Source of the DNA: Gammaproteobacteria bacterium
GTDB lineage: Bacteria > Pseudomonadota > Gammaproteobacteria > Enterobacterales > Psychrobiaceae
Assembly: GCA_013214965.1 (NCBI GenBank)
Contig: JABSRU010000025.1
Coordinates: 1-64,000, forward strand
Length of the DNA: 64,000 nucleotides
Reading direction: 5' to 3'
Positions 25,709 through 35,784 of the stretch are shown in pieces. How positions within the stretch are numbered: position 1 is the first letter of the stretch; every line of letters begins with the position of its first letter. A model generated the notes under the pieces. The model did no database searches, was not told the DNA's origin, and saw only the letters and a list, made by a program, of their open reading frames with translations. Position numbers and translations under genes: made by a program.

Positions 25709-25737
25709 TTGACATTATGGATAATGTATACAATTAT
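25709..25737 (+). promoter_or_regulatory. Probable collagenase promoter
   Basis: Consensus -35 TTGACA (25709-25714), then 17 bases to AATTAT (25732-25737) as a weak -10. The leader to the start codon is about 80 bases. Confidence 0.4.
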
Positions 25738-25822
25738 TCGCGGGCAATACTTTTAGCTTATTAAAGTTATTGTGACAATAAGAAATAATAATTATTATTA
25801 AGATCAGATTTTAAGGGGTTAC

Positions 25823-28525
25823 ATGAAATTAAGATTATTGACTACATCAATTAGTTTAGCATTGAGTGCTAATGTTTTAGCACATTCTTCGTTAGAAGAA
25901 GCCGCTAGTGTTAAATATCAATTAATAACCAGCACTGAAATTACAAAAAAAAGTGCAAAAACCATTAAAAAAACAGTATTAAAAGCACCACGTGTTGGGC
26001 CTACAAAATTATTGCCGAAGCAGAACGCTGTAAATCCTAACTATAGTCATCATGGCCATCCAGTTGTTGTTGAAGGTGGGAAAGGTGCTGTTGGTTTTGA
26101 TTCTGTTATGCAATCTAATACAGCTTGTACAGTTGGCGATTTCGCCAGTACCAATGATATGGCTAATTTCGTGGCTTCCCATGGCGGCGATTGTATTGAT
26201 CAATTATTTAATGTTGAAGGAGCTAACGCTAAAGCGATTTTCAACGAAAGAAATATGGTTGATGTAGCAAATTTAATTCGCTCAAAAGCATCACGTTATC
26301 AGGGTAATAATAGCAATAACATTGAACAGTTAGTTTATTTTCTCCGTGCTGGTCTTTATGTGGCTTACTACAAAAAAGATGATATTGGTAAATATAGCAG
26401 CAATGTAAAACAACAAATTTCGTATGCATTAGATGCATTTTTTGCCAACAGTAAAGTTTTTTCGAAAACTGATGCTAATGCGAAAGTGTTGAAAGAAGCA
26501 ATTAGCTTGATTGATAGTGCTGAACTTAATGCGCGGTTTATTTGGGTTGTTAAGCGTTTATTAAGTGATTTCGATGCCACCAGTCAAGCAAGTTGGCACA
26601 TGGTTAGCGCGACCAATGGTGTTTTTACTGTATTATTCCGTGGTCATCAAAATGACGATTTTGTTAATATCATTAAATCTGATCGCAGCTTAGTGGATGC
26701 GCTATATAACTTTTACAATAATAAATCTAACTTAATTGGCACCGATTCTAACTATTTATTAAATAACTCAGTGAAAGAGATGGGGCGTTTTTTACAGTAT
26801 GACGCTCAGCGTTCGTATGTTGCTGCTCGGATTAAAACTGTTTTTGATCGTTACACCATGAATGGTGAGGCGGCTGCCCTTTGGTTAGGCGCAGCTGACA
26901 TGGTTAACTTTTACGATAAAAATAATTGTGAATATTACGGTATTTGCGGTTATGAAGAAGTGCTTGAAGCTCAAGTTTTAAGTTATAATCACAGTTGTTC
27001 TGATAGCCTAAAAGTTCGTGCACAAGACCTAACTAATGCCCAAGGGCAGTGGGTTTGTGAAACGTTGGGTAATCAGGAAACTTTCTTCCACCAGTTACTT
27101 GATACTAATAATCAGCCAGTGTTTGGCGATCTCAACACCGCATTAGAACTGGTTATTTTTGGAAGTTCTACTGATTATAAGACATTTGGTACCACATTCT
27201 TTGGGATGAATACTGATAATGGTGGGATGTATTTAGAAGGTTCACCGAATGTTGCTGGTAACCAAGCACGTTTCGTGGCTTATGAAGCAGAATGGAAGCA
27301 ACCAGATTTCCATGTTTGGAATTTACAACATGAATATGTCCATTACTTGGATGGTCGTTTTAATTTAAGTGGTAACTTTGGTCGTTCGATTTCTGAAAAT
27401 ACTATTTGGTGGATTGAAGGATTAGCTGAATACGTATCTTATCGTGACGGTTATGCCGACGCGGTTGAAGTGGGTCGTTCTAAAAAGTTTTCTCTCAGCG
27501 AAATATTTAAAAATAACTACAGCAGTGGTCAAGATCGTGTTTATCGTTGGGGTTATTTAGCGGTTCGCTTTATGTTTGAAAAGCATTCAAGTGATGTTGA
27601 TACTATTCTAGCTTTCTTAAGAAGCGATCAATATGAAGAATATCAAGACTTCATCGACAGCATTGGTACTAGTTACGATAGTGAATGGAAGCAGTGGTTA
27701 GGCGAAGTTCAGGTGGGTGAAACAGGTATCATCGCAAGCGGTCCATCTGATGATGGTGTCGAACCAGAAGAACCATCACCGGAAGAACCTGCACCAGAAG
27801 AGCCATCACCAGAAGAACCGGCTCCTGATACAGCATGGCGTTCCTTAAATGCTAAAACTCAGACTGTTCATCTAGAACAAGGTGAATTCTTTGGTAAATT
27901 CTATGTTGATGTTCCAGCTAACACAACTAAGTTAACGATCAAAAGTACTGGCGGGACAGGTGATGCAGATATGTATGTTAAGTTTGCAGAACGAGTGTCA
28001 CAAGATAATTTTGATCAACGTCCTTATTTATCAGGTAATGAAGAGTCAGTTGTCATCGAAGCTCCTATTGCTGGGCGTTACTTTGTTGGTTTATCTGCTT
28101 ACAGTACCTTTAGTGGTCTAAAACTGTCAGCGGTACTAGATGGATCTGACCATGAAGAGCCGATTCCTGATGGCGACGATAATGGTAATGGTGAGATGAC
28201 GCCGGAGCAAGATCCTGCCAATATGTCATTAATCAACGGTGTTGCAAAAATTGCAGTATCTAGCGCAAACCGCTACTTCTCAATCTTTATCCCTAATGGT
28301 ACTAAGCGAATGATTGTTCAGTTACAAGGTGGCAGCGGCGATGCGGATTTATACGTAAATCCAAACTCTTGGCCATCAGAGAGTAACCGTTACTGGTTAT
28401 CAACTAATCGTGATACTAACAATGAGTCAGTCGATGTTGCATATCCGCATCGTGGTACTTATATGTATTTTTACCTAAGCGGTGACTTTAGCGGTGCTAA
28501 TTTTAAAGTACAATTAATTGATTAA
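25823..28525 (+). CDS. Secreted microbial collagenase (peptidase M9) with two PPC domains
   Basis: A 900-residue zinc metallopeptidase of family M9, Vibrio collagenase type, degrading collagen or gelatin outside the cell. There is a signal peptide (1-20, SANVLA), a helical activator region (about 90-380), and the catalytic domain with HEYVHYLDGR (H503, E504, H507) and the third ligand Glu in WWIEGLAEY (E532). A Pro-Glu-rich linker of repeated EEPSPEEPAP units (about 645-668) leads to two C-terminal PPC domains (about 670-775 and 800-900), each with the GDADMYV/GDADLYV core. PPC domains are commonly cleaved during maturation or aid substrate binding. AAGGGG lies before the start. Monocistronic, with a strong terminator. 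Confidence 0.95.
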   Translation: MKLRLLTTSISLALSANVLAHSSLEEAASVKYQLITSTEITKKSAKTIKKTVLKAPRVGPTKLLPKQNAVNPNYSHHGHPVVVEGGKGAVGFDSVMQSNTACTVGDFASTNDMANFVASHGGDCIDQLFNVEGANAKAIFNERNMVDVANLIRSKASRYQGNNSNNIEQLVYFLRAGLYVAYYKKDDIGKYSSNVKQQISYALDAFFANSKVFSKTDANAKVLKEAISLIDSAELNARFIWVVKRLLSDFDATSQASWHMVSATNGVFTVLFRGHQNDDFVNIIKSDRSLVDALYNFYNNKSNLIGTDSNYLLNNSVKEMGRFLQYDAQRSYVAARIKTVFDRYTMNGEAAALWLGAADMVNFYDKNNCEYYGICGYEEVLEAQVLSYNHSCSDSLKVRAQDLTNAQGQWVCETLGNQETFFHQLLDTNNQPVFGDLNTALELVIFGSSTDYKTFGTTFFGMNTDNGGMYLEGSPNVAGNQARFVAYEAEWKQPDFHVWNLQHEYVHYLDGRFNLSGNFGRSISENTIWWIEGLAEYVSYRDGYADAVEVGRSKKFSLSEIFKNNYSSGQDRVYRWGYLAVRFMFEKHSSDVDTILAFLRSDQYEEYQDFIDSIGTSYDSEWKQWLGEVQVGETGIIASGPSDDGVEPEEPSPEEPAPEEPSPEEPAPDTAWRSLNAKTQTVHLEQGEFFGKFYVDVPANTTKLTIKSTGGTGDADMYVKFAERVSQDNFDQRPYLSGNEESVVIEAPIAGRYFVGLSAYSTFSGLKLSAVLDGSDHEEPIPDGDDNGNGEMTPEQDPANMSLINGVAKIAVSSANRYFSIFIPNGTKRMIVQLQGGSGDADLYVNPNSWPSESNRYWLSTNRDTNNESVDVAYPHRGTYMYFYLSGDFSGANFKVQLID

Positions 28526-28540
28526 CCTATTTAATCAATA

Positions 28541-28569
28541 AAAAATGCCGCTCGATGAGCGGCATTTTT
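28541..28569. terminator. Bidirectional terminator, collagenase / sulP
   Basis: AAAAATGCCGCTC, loop GAT, GAGCGGCATTTTT: a perfect 13-bp stem with A and T tails suited to both convergent genes. Confidence 0.85.
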
Positions 28570-28590
28570 GTTTCTCAGAACAATAAAACC

Positions 28591-30120
28591 TTAAGCTAGT
28601 TTGTCCGAAGCAACATGGTACTGTGGATCTTCAATTACATTGACTTCAACCAGTGAGTTCGCTTTTTTCAGTAAAGCAGTACACTCAGGGCTAAGGTGAC
28701 GTAAATGTAATTTCTTACCGATTGCGTTGTAGCGTTCAGCTAATGAATCAATCGCTTCAATACCAGAGTGGTCATAGACCCGAGATTCTTTAAAGTCGAT
28801 GATAATATCGTTTGCATCATTATTATAATCGAACTGTTCTTTAAACGAAGCGATAGCACCGAAGAATAATGGCCCTTCAACTTGATAAACTGTCCAACCT
28901 TGTTGATCGGTACTACGAGTAACAATCACGTGCTTCGCATGTTGCCATGCAAAAACCAATGCCGACACAATGACCCCGACAATCACAGCAATCGCTAAAT
29001 CAGAGGCCACAGTAACTCCAGACACTAAGATTAAGATGAAGGCATCTGTTTTCGGTATTTTCTTTAACTGACCAAAGCTTGACCATTCGAATGTGGCAAT
29101 AACAACGATGAACATTACCCCGATTAATGCCGCTAGTGGGATCATCTCAATCCATGATGAAGCAAACAAAATAAAACCGAGGAGGGCAAGTGCAGCGACC
29201 ACACCGGAGGTGCGACCGCGACCACCAGAGTTAACATTAATCATCGATTGACCAATCATCGCACAACCACCCATGCCACCAAAGAAACCGGTAACCGTAT
29301 TAGCTAAACCCTGCGCCATACATTCTTTGTTTCCTTTACCGCGAGTTTGCGTTAGCTCATCGATTAATGTCAAAGTCAGTAATGACTCGATTAAACCAAT
29401 CGCTGCTAGAATTAGTGCATAAGGAAAGATGATCACTAGCGTGTCCCAGTTCATTGGTACATCTGGAATACTAAATGAGGGTAAGCCGCCGGCAATTGAA
29501 GCAACATCACCAACAAGTTTAGTGTCGATATTGAGGCCAATTACCGCTAATGAAACCCCGACAATAGCGACTAACGCTGAAGGGACCGCTTTGGTTACTT
29601 TTGGTAGGAAATGAATGATAGCCATCGTGACCGCAACCAGTCCTAACATGATATAAAGGGCTTCGCCTTGCATCCACTGCATCACACCAGCACTATCGGC
29701 GACTTTAAATTGACCTAATTGCGCTAAAAATATCACAATAGCGAGACCATTAACGAAGCCAAGCATCACGGGGTGGGGGACCATCCGGATAAATTTTCCG
29801 AGCTTAAAAGCGCCAGCAAGAATTTGTAAAATACCCATTAACACGACAGTGGCAAAGAGGTATTCAACACCGTGGGTGACCACCAAAGAAACCATGACCA
29901 CGGCAAGCGCACCGGTTGCGCCGGAAATCATCCCGGGACGACCACCAAATATTGCGGTAATTAAACCAACAATAAAGGCTGCATATAAGCCGACTAATGG
30001 CTCTACTTGCGCGACAATGGCAAAGGCAACAGCCTCAGGTACCAACGCGAGCGCCACGGTTAATCCCGATAAAATATCGGACTTTTTACTAATTACTCTA
30101 TTTATATGAAGCTTTAACAT
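28591..30120 (-). CDS. SulP family anion transporter with STAS domain
   Basis: A 509-residue SLC26/SulP permease for sulfate, bicarbonate or another anion. About 10-14 membrane spans cover residues 15-400, including the family signature region [24 protein letters not shown] cytoplasmic STAS domain follows (about 410-500; [19 protein letters not shown]). The substrate cannot be read from sequence; similar marine proteins include Na+/bicarbonate carriers. It is monocistronic, convergent with the collagenase gene and 130 bases downstream of cheV. Confidence 0.9.
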   Translation of the reverse strand: MLKLHINRVISKKSDILSGLTVALALVPEAVAFAIVAQVEPLVGLYAAFIVGLITAIFGGRPGMISGATGALAVVMVSLVVTHGVEYLFATVVLMGILQILAGAFKLGKFIRMVPHPVMLGFVNGLAIVIFLAQLGQFKVADSAGVMQWMQGEALYIMLGLVAVTMAIIHFLPKVTKAVPSALVAIVGVSLAVIGLNIDTKLVGDVASIAGGLPSFSIPDVPMNWDTLVIIFPYALILAAIGLIESLLTLTLIDELTQTRGKGNKECMAQGLANTVTGFFGGMGGCAMIGQSMINVNSGGRGRTSGVVAALALLGFILFASSWIEMIPLAALIGVMFIVVIATFEWSSFGQLKKIPKTDAFILILVSGVTVASDLAIAVIVGVIVSALVFAWQHAKHVIVTRSTDQQGWTVYQVEGPLFFGAIASFKEQFDYNNDANDIIIDFKESRVYDHSGIEAIDSLAERYNAIGKKLHLRHLSPECTALLKKANSLVEVNVIEDPQYHVASDKLA

Positions 30121-30250
30121 CTTGGTTTCTTTTATTTGCTGGACACAAAGGAAAACGCGAAATATTCTGCGTTTTAGGGGGAGTAAATTTTAGATAATTA
30201 GGCTAAAAAGTCAACCTTTTTAGCCTTTGATCGGTGATGCGACGCGAATA

Positions 30251-31207
30251 TTATGGATTGAGCGGCATTGAATATTTTTCTCGATAACGTTCTTGGACAA
30301 TTTCAACGAGTTTATCGGGCTGAAATTTGGAGACAAATTTATTACAGCCAACCTTTTCGACCATTGCTTCGTTGAAACTACCGCTTAATGAGGTGTTTAA
30401 GGCAATATATAAATCAGACATTCGAGGATCATTACGAATTTCGTGAGTCAGTTTGTAACCGTCCATTTCTGGCATTTCAGCATCGGTTATCATCATTAAT
30501 AACTCATCGGTTACCACTGTGCCTTCGTCGCACCAAGCTTTTAATTTGTTCAAGGCTTGAAGACCGTCAGAGGCTTCAAGGACCACAATGCCGATTGAGG
30601 ATAAGGTTTGATTCACTAGATTTCTGGCGGTTGATGAATCATCGACAATGAGCACTTTACAACCTTGCAGCTGTTCAGAGATCTCTTCATCGAGTACACC
30701 TTCTGAAATACTGGTGTCATAGGTGATAATTTCAGCGAGGACTTTTTCAACATCGATTATTTCAATAATTCGATTTTGTCCTTGATAATCAATTTGGGTA
30801 ATCGCGGTTAAATAATGATTACGACCAGCGGTTCGTGGTGGTGGTTGGATATTTCCCCAGGTGGTATTGACGATTTGTTCAATTTTTCCAACAATAAACC
30901 CTTGGATAGTTCGGTTGTATTCGGTAACAATCAGATTGCAATCATCGTCTAATTCTACAGGGTTCATGCCGATAGCACCACGAAGGTCAATGGCTGGAAT
31001 GGTTTTACCACGCATGTTGACCACACCTTTAATATTGGCATTGGAGCCTGGTAAACCTGAAATTCGTGGAATTCTCACCACTTCTTGTACTTTAAACACG
31101 TTGATGGCGAAAACTTGATGACTACCTAATCTAAACATCAATAATTCCAGTCGGTTTTCACCCACCAATTGTGTTCGCTGATTTACACTATCTAATACAC
31201 CAGCCAT
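30251..31207 (-). CDS. cheV: Chemotaxis coupling/receiver protein CheV
   Basis: CheV is a CheW-like adaptor joined to a response-regulator receiver, tuning signalling between chemoreceptors and CheA. The 318-residue protein has the CheW domain (about 15-165; VFKVQEVVRIPRISGLPG, GVVNMRGKTIPAIDL) and a receiver (about 188-310) with the acidic DD pair in VLIVDDSSTARN, the phospho-acceptor Asp in ITDAEMPEMDG and the Lys in FVSKFQ. It is a single gene far from other chemotaxis genes, as is frequent for cheV. An inverted repeat lies 34-67 bases upstream of the start. Confidence 0.95.
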   Translation of the reverse strand: MAGVLDSVNQRTQLVGENRLELLMFRLGSHQVFAINVFKVQEVVRIPRISGLPGSNANIKGVVNMRGKTIPAIDLRGAIGMNPVELDDDCNLIVTEYNRTIQGFIVGKIEQIVNTTWGNIQPPPRTAGRNHYLTAITQIDYQGQNRIIEIIDVEKVLAEIITYDTSISEGVLDEEISEQLQGCKVLIVDDSSTARNLVNQTLSSIGIVVLEASDGLQALNKLKAWCDEGTVVTDELLMMITDAEMPEMDGYKLTHEIRNDPRMSDLYIALNTSLSGSFNEAMVEKVGCNKFVSKFQPDKLVEIVQERYREKYSMPLNP

Positions 31208-31240
31208 AATTAAATCCTTTCATTACACGGTTTAGTTAAT

Positions 31241-31274
31241 CTGAGTTCCGTATAAACTATTATCCAGAACTCAG
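31241..31274. repeat. Inverted repeat upstream of cheV
   Basis: CTGAGTTC (31241-31248) and GAACTCAG (31267-31274), perfect eight-base arms around an 18-base A/T-rich centre containing -10-like sequence. Could be an operator or a leader hairpin. Nothing else is evident in the 260-base spacer. Confidence 0.4.
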
Positions 31275-31467
31275 GTTAGTTAAGGAATCGAAAAACTATT
31301 TCGATTATTATAATAACGATAACCAAAATTGTGAAGTATGCCAATGATTATCACTAATTAAATTGTTGCTTTACGATATTCAACGCCTGTTATTCAGTTT
31401 ATAATAGCGGTATATTTTTAGGGTAATTAGTCATAATTACCCATGTATCGATATTTAAGGGTTTAAA

Positions 31468-31890
31468 ATGAGAGTTTGTGCTGTCGAGTTAAGAGACAAT
31501 GCTGCTAATATTTGTATATTACAGCAAGATAATGATGTGTTTGATATTCCTGACTGTCGTCAGCAACGTTTTACCATTGGTAATGTTAATGATAATGAGC
31601 AATTGAAAGAATTTCAATTTGCTTTTTTTAAACTAATGGAAGATTACAAAGTTGACCGTGTCGTGATTGCTGAGCGAATTTCAAATGGTAAACATGCCGC
31701 TAAGATGTCTACCTTCAAGTTAGAGGCTGCATTACAACTGTCTAATGATTATAATGTTGATTTAGTGCCTTTGAGCGTGTTCAAACAGTGGATTAAGCGC
31801 TCGCCGCCGCCGATAGAGTTTAAACACACGGGGCTAAAACCTTTCCAAGAGCAAGCCTTTTTAAATGCTTACTATTATCTAAGTCACTAA
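31468..31890 (+). CDS. DUF3010 family protein
   Basis: A 140-residue conserved protein of gammaproteobacteria with no established function. Family-typical blocks are RVCAVELRDNAANICIL, CRQQRFTIGNVNDNEQL, RVVIAERISNGKHAAKMSTFKLEAALQL and FKHTGLKPFQEQAFLNAYYYL. No signal peptide or membrane span. A hairpin terminator follows, shared with the convergent 92-residue gene. A short direct repeat (AAGTCACT, AAGTCACT) spans the stop codon. Confidence 0.85.
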   Translation: MRVCAVELRDNAANICILQQDNDVFDIPDCRQQRFTIGNVNDNEQLKEFQFAFFKLMEDYKVDRVVIAERISNGKHAAKMSTFKLEAALQLSNDYNVDLVPLSVFKQWIKRSPPPIEFKHTGLKPFQEQAFLNAYYYLSH

Positions 31891-31909
31891 GTCACTAAGT
31901 ATTTTATTG

Positions 31910-31938
31910 GGCCTAAAGGAGTTTTTTAGGCCTTTTTT
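31910..31938. terminator. Intrinsic terminator after the DUF3010 gene
   Basis: GGCCTAAA (31910-31917) pairs with TTTAGGCC (31925-31932), followed by six T. It overlaps the last codons of the convergent small gene. Confidence 0.8.
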
Positions 31939-32204
31939 ATACGAACGACTTTCATTATTTCAATGTCAAAGCCCGCAACTGTTTCTATTGTTGGATAGTA
32001 GGTGAGGTTAACGAGCGATCCTGTTAAATCCATATAGCGATTTTTTCGCTTAAATTTAAAAGCAACTGTAACATTTTCTATCATTATGGTATTAATCAAC
32101 CAGTCATTCTTTGCTCGCTGTATATGTGAAATAACTTTAACATCAGTTGAATGAGTTAAATGAGGATGTTTAAATAGTAATTTATCGATCGGGCTTTTAG
32201 CCAT
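31926..32204 (-). CDS. Small hypothetical protein, 92 residues
   Basis: Not assigned to a family. A basic, soluble 92-residue protein (KFKRKNRYMDLTG, MKVVRIKKA) with alternating hydrophobic stretches (WLINTIMIENVTVAFKF, VAGFDIEIMKVVRI) suggesting a small beta domain. It is divergent from the ygjP-like gene, 46 bases away. Its 3' end lies in the terminator hairpin of the neighbour. Confidence 0.6.
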   Translation of the reverse strand: MAKSPIDKLLFKHPHLTHSTDVKVISHIQRAKNDWLINTIMIENVTVAFKFKRKNRYMDLTGSLVNLTYYPTIETVAGFDIEIMKVVRIKKA

Positions 32205-32250
32205 AGAAAAAACCTAACTGTTGTTAACAGAAGATACATGATACTAAATT

Positions 32251-32766
32251 ATGAGCAATAAATTAACTTATATTCAAGGTTATTCCGAAAATATTACTTC
32301 CCAAGTACAGGAATTAATTAAACAAAAAAAATTAGGGCCTTATTTATTGTCGCGTTACCCTCAATGTCATGATTTGGCAACGGATAAAGCGCTCTATCGT
32401 TATGTCCAACAATTAAAAAAACAATATATCCGTCAATCAGTGCCAATTACCAAGATTATCTTTGATGATAAGATACATGCGGTAAAAAATGCGTTAGGTA
32501 CTCACACGTTTGTCACCCGTCAACAAGGCGCTAAACTTAAAGCTAAAAATGAAATTAGAATTGCGAGAGTATTTAAACGGGTCCCGGTGGAATTTCTTCG
32601 GATGATTGTGGTACATGAGTTAGCGCATGTAAAAGAAAAGGATCATAACAAGGCATTTTATAAACTGTGTCAGTATATGGAGCCTGATTATTTTCAGTTG
32701 GAACTGGATCTGCGTTTATATTTAACCTTATTAGATATGAAAGATGATATCTACTCAATCCAATAG
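32251..32766 (+). CDS. YgjP-like zinc metallopeptidase-fold protein
   Basis: 171 residues with the YgjP/M48-like metallopeptidase core. The zinc motif VVHELAHVKEKDHNKAFY (H122, E123, H126, and a third His at 132) lies at residues 120-138, following IRIARVFKRVPVEFLRMIVVHEL. No signal peptide. Substrate unknown. The sensor kinase gene starts 15 bases downstream, so both may be co-transcribed. Confidence 0.85.
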   Translation: MSNKLTYIQGYSENITSQVQELIKQKKLGPYLLSRYPQCHDLATDKALYRYVQQLKKQYIRQSVPITKIIFDDKIHAVKNALGTHTFVTRQQGAKLKAKNEIRIARVFKRVPVEFLRMIVVHELAHVKEKDHNKAFYKLCQYMEPDYFQLELDLRLYLTLLDMKDDIYSIQ

Positions 32767-32781
32767 GTAGAAGGGTACCTT

Positions 32782-35601
32782 ATGGCTATTTTTTATCGAA
32801 TATTACTGATTATTGGAGCGCTATTTTATTGCTTCTCGGTATCGTCGGAGCCGCATCAAAGTCCTTTTGATAAAAAATTAAATGTAATACTCGCGTCAAA
32901 AGATCCTGCTTTAGCATTAAAAGGCCTTGAGGTTTTACTCAGCGATGTTAATTTAACGATTATTGAGCGTATCAACATTAGGGAGCACCAAGCAAAATTA
33001 TTCCATCAACAAAATAACCTCACGTCGGCCATCAAGATACTGCACCTTGCCCTTGGAGAGCTCAACCCCTTCAATTTAATACCTCAACAAGCCGTTATCC
33101 AAAAATTATTAGGAGTGATGTATTATTTAAAAGGGGATAATTCCGATGCCTTGATTGCCTACAATCATGCGTTATCATTTTATATTGAGTTGAACTCACA
33201 GCCGTTACGCCAGGCTAATTTATATAACAATATCGGTTTGGTCCACGCGGCAACTGGCCGAATGGAAGCCGCTATCAAGAGCTATCAACAAGCCCAATTG
33301 CTTTATCAACAATTTGGTTCTGAGGTTGACCAAAATGATATTAAATTTAATATCGCCGGTTTGTATAATCGTTTGCAGCGTTATGATGTTGCGATTAAAG
33401 CGATAATGGAGGTTATTGAGGCTCGTACTAAATTTAATGATCAAGCAGGGTTAGCGTTAGCCTATGGTGATATTGGGATTGCTTTTTTAAATAGTAACCA
33501 ACTAATTCAAGCTAAACTCTATTTCCTTAAATCATTAACTTATTATCAAGACGTTAATGATACTTACTTTATTGCTTCACAATTGGGTAATCTTGCCGAC
33601 GTCTATAGCCTTATTGAGCGTCGCCAATTAAGTATCGAATATGCGAAGCAATGTGTTGAGTTTGCGACTGTTAGTGACAATCAATATGCTTTTGTTGGTT
33701 GTCATTATATGTTGGCCAAAGAATTTTTTGCTTTGCAACATTATGAGCAGTCATTAAAACATATTAGAATTTCTCAAAATAAAGCACGAGAAATTAATGC
33801 TATTGCTAAATTGAATCAAGGGTATAATTTACTCGCATTAGTGTTAGCGGCTCAAGGGGAAATATTAGCAGCCGTACAGGCCAATGATCAGTTTACTAAA
33901 GCGCTGATGCTAGAAAAATCAAATGAGTTAACCAAGCACCTTAATGAATACTACGCACTTTTAGAATCTGAACAATTGCGTAAAGAAGTACAAGATCTGA
34001 CCCAAAGTAAAAAAGTTGATCTATTACAGCGTAATTTCATGATTATAGCGGTCATTTTAATTTTGGTTAGTGTTTTTTTATTTTATCGCCGCTTAGTGGA
34101 TCGCAGTATTAAGACCAATTTAACTAAACAAGTTGATCTACGAACGGCACAGCTCGAACAGACCATGAGTGATTTACAGCGTGCTACCGAAATAAAAAGT
34201 CAATTTTTGGCTAATATGAGCCATGAAATAAGAACACCACTTAGTGCCATTATTGGTCAAGCTGAAGCGATTTTAGCGGGGCACGTTGATGCCGACTACC
34301 TTGAATATGAAGTTAATATTGTCCTTAACAATAGCAATCATTTGTTGGATTTAGTCAATGATATTTTAGATTTGAGTCAAATTGAAGCGAACAAACTAAC
34401 ACTCAATGTTGATAAGAGTGATCTTCATGATATTTTAGATACCTTAGTTGATCTATTTACTAAGCAAGCGTTCGAGAAAGGGTTAAACTTTTCAATTTGT
34501 CATGACTTGCCTCAACCGCTTTGGATTGAGGTTGATTATGTGCGGTTAAAGCAAATTCTAATTAATCTTTGTTCTAACGCGATAAAGTTTACTTACCATG
34601 GTGATGTTAAAGTCAACGTGTTCATTGACCGGAAATTGCTTAAATTTCAAGTGAAAGACAGCGGAATAGGACTTAGTAATGAACAGCGTGAGCAAATATT
34701 TTACAGTTTCTCACAGGGCGATAGTAGTATTAGTCGACGTTTTGGAGGGTCGGGATTAGGCTTATGTTTATCGCAACAATTAGCCACCTTAATGGGCGGA
34801 TACATTGGAGTCGATAGTGAAATAGAACAGGGCAGTACGTTCACTTTAGTCATTCCTTATTTGGATGATACACCAGAAGACCTTTGCGATAATCGGGTTG
34901 GTTCATTATCTTACCCCATCGATTTTAACGACACACAATTAACAGGCTTAATTTTATTGGCCGATGATCATCATGATAACCGAAGATTGTTTGAGCGATT
35001 CCTTCGTGTGTTAGGGCTTGATGTCGTGTGTGCCGTCAATGGGTTTGAAGTGGTGGATATTTGTCAGAAACAGCGACCTGATTTAATCTTACTTGATATT
35101 CAAATGCCAGAAATGGATGGTCTTGAAGCTTATAAGATAGTAAGAGAACAAGGATTTTCTAATCCGATCGTTGCGTTAACAGCTAATGCGATGACCCATG
35201 AGATTGCTGCCTATGAAAAACTAGGCTTTGATGGCTATTTAAGCAAACCAATGGATCGAAGCCAGTTTGTTACCACAATAGCGAGACTACTTAAGCAACA
35301 CATTACTGAAAAATGTGGGGAACAACAGTTAAATAAGGTTGAATTGAATGACTTGTCCGCTGATTTTAAGGCGAGTTTAGGGTCTGAGTTGATTAAATTA
35401 GGTCGGTTAATTGAGACTAATGATTATCAAGCATTAGCAATAACGGCTCATAAATTATCCGGTGCTGCTTCGATGTTTGGCTTTCCTGAAATGGCAAAAT
35501 TGACCGCTGAGATTGAAAACTCAATCAACAGCGACCAATTTACACTAGTAGATCAATTATTAGGGGCGTTACTTGAGATGCTCAAGCTAGAAAATAACTA
35601 A
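32782..35601 (+). CDS. TPR-containing hybrid sensor histidine kinase with receiver and HPt
   Basis: A 939-residue phosphorelay kinase. There is a signal or first membrane segment (1-22), a periplasmic TPR array (about 40-390), a membrane span (about 418-436) and a short coiled coil. The HisKA domain has H481 (NMSHEIRTPLSAIIG), followed by an HATPase (N box near 595-602, DSGIGL 626-631, GGSGLGL), a receiver with D772 (LLDIQMPEMDG) and Lys in LSKPM, and a C-terminal HPt with H890 (ITAHKLSGAASMFG). All phosphotransfer residues are present, so an intramolecular relay to a separate regulator is expected, but no regulator gene is adjacent. The TPR sensor implies a protein or peptide ligand rather than a small molecule; that is inference. 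Confidence 0.92.
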   Translation: MAIFYRILLIIGALFYCFSVSSEPHQSPFDKKLNVILASKDPALALKGLEVLLSDVNLTIIERINIREHQAKLFHQQNNLTSAIKILHLALGELNPFNLIPQQAVIQKLLGVMYYLKGDNSDALIAYNHALSFYIELNSQPLRQANLYNNIGLVHAATGRMEAAIKSYQQAQLLYQQFGSEVDQNDIKFNIAGLYNRLQRYDVAIKAIMEVIEARTKFNDQAGLALAYGDIGIAFLNSNQLIQAKLYFLKSLTYYQDVNDTYFIASQLGNLADVYSLIERRQLSIEYAKQCVEFATVSDNQYAFVGCHYMLAKEFFALQHYEQSLKHIRISQNKAREINAIAKLNQGYNLLALVLAAQGEILAAVQANDQFTKALMLEKSNELTKHLNEYYALLESEQLRKEVQDLTQSKKVDLLQRNFMIIAVILILVSVFLFYRRLVDRSIKTNLTKQVDLRTAQLEQTMSDLQRATEIKSQFLANMSHEIRTPLSAIIGQAEAILAGHVDADYLEYEVNIVLNNSNHLLDLVNDILDLSQIEANKLTLNVDKSDLHDILDTLVDLFTKQAFEKGLNFSICHDLPQPLWIEVDYVRLKQILINLCSNAIKFTYHGDVKVNVFIDRKLLKFQVKDSGIGLSNEQREQIFYSFSQGDSSISRRFGGSGLGLCLSQQLATLMGGYIGVDSEIEQGSTFTLVIPYLDDTPEDLCDNRVGSLSYPIDFNDTQLTGLILLADDHHDNRRLFERFLRVLGLDVVCAVNGFEVVDICQKQRPDLILLDIQMPEMDGLEAYKIVREQGFSNPIVALTANAMTHEIAAYEKLGFDGYLSKPMDRSQFVTTIARLLKQHITEKCGEQQLNKVELNDLSADFKASLGSELIKLGRLIETNDYQALAITAHKLSGAASMFGFPEMAKLTAEIENSINSDQFTLVDQLLGALLEMLKLENN

Positions 35602-35612
35602 TCTCAGGTGAA

Positions 35613-35783
35613 CTAATGAAATAGCATTGAACTATTATGCTCATGATAAAAAAGAGCTTGTTCGCAGGTTATGCGTTGTTTATTGGTCAATTCCATGCCA
35701 TTGCTCCAATGGCCCTGAGTGATGGCTTGACGAAACTCTACTAAAATTTCCGGTGGTAAACTAAACACAACCTGCTCAAACAT
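35613..35783 (-). CDS. Small DUF1315 (YeaC-like) protein, 56 residues
   Basis: A short gene reading MFEQVVFSLPPEILVEFRQA, then GHWSNGMELTNKQRITCEQA and FYHEHN. The PE-x7-A-x3-G-W-x-G-x-LT-x-Q pattern is that of the YeaC/DUF1315 family (E. coli YeaC is about 90 residues). The ATG follows the pyrD stop after one base (TAAGATG), so translation is coupled to pyrD. Function unknown. Its 3' end faces the kinase gene with an 11-base gap. Confidence 0.7.
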   Translation of the reverse strand: MFEQVVFSLPPEILVEFRQAITQGHWSNGMELTNKQRITCEQALFYHEHNSSMLFH

Positions 35784-35784
35784 C

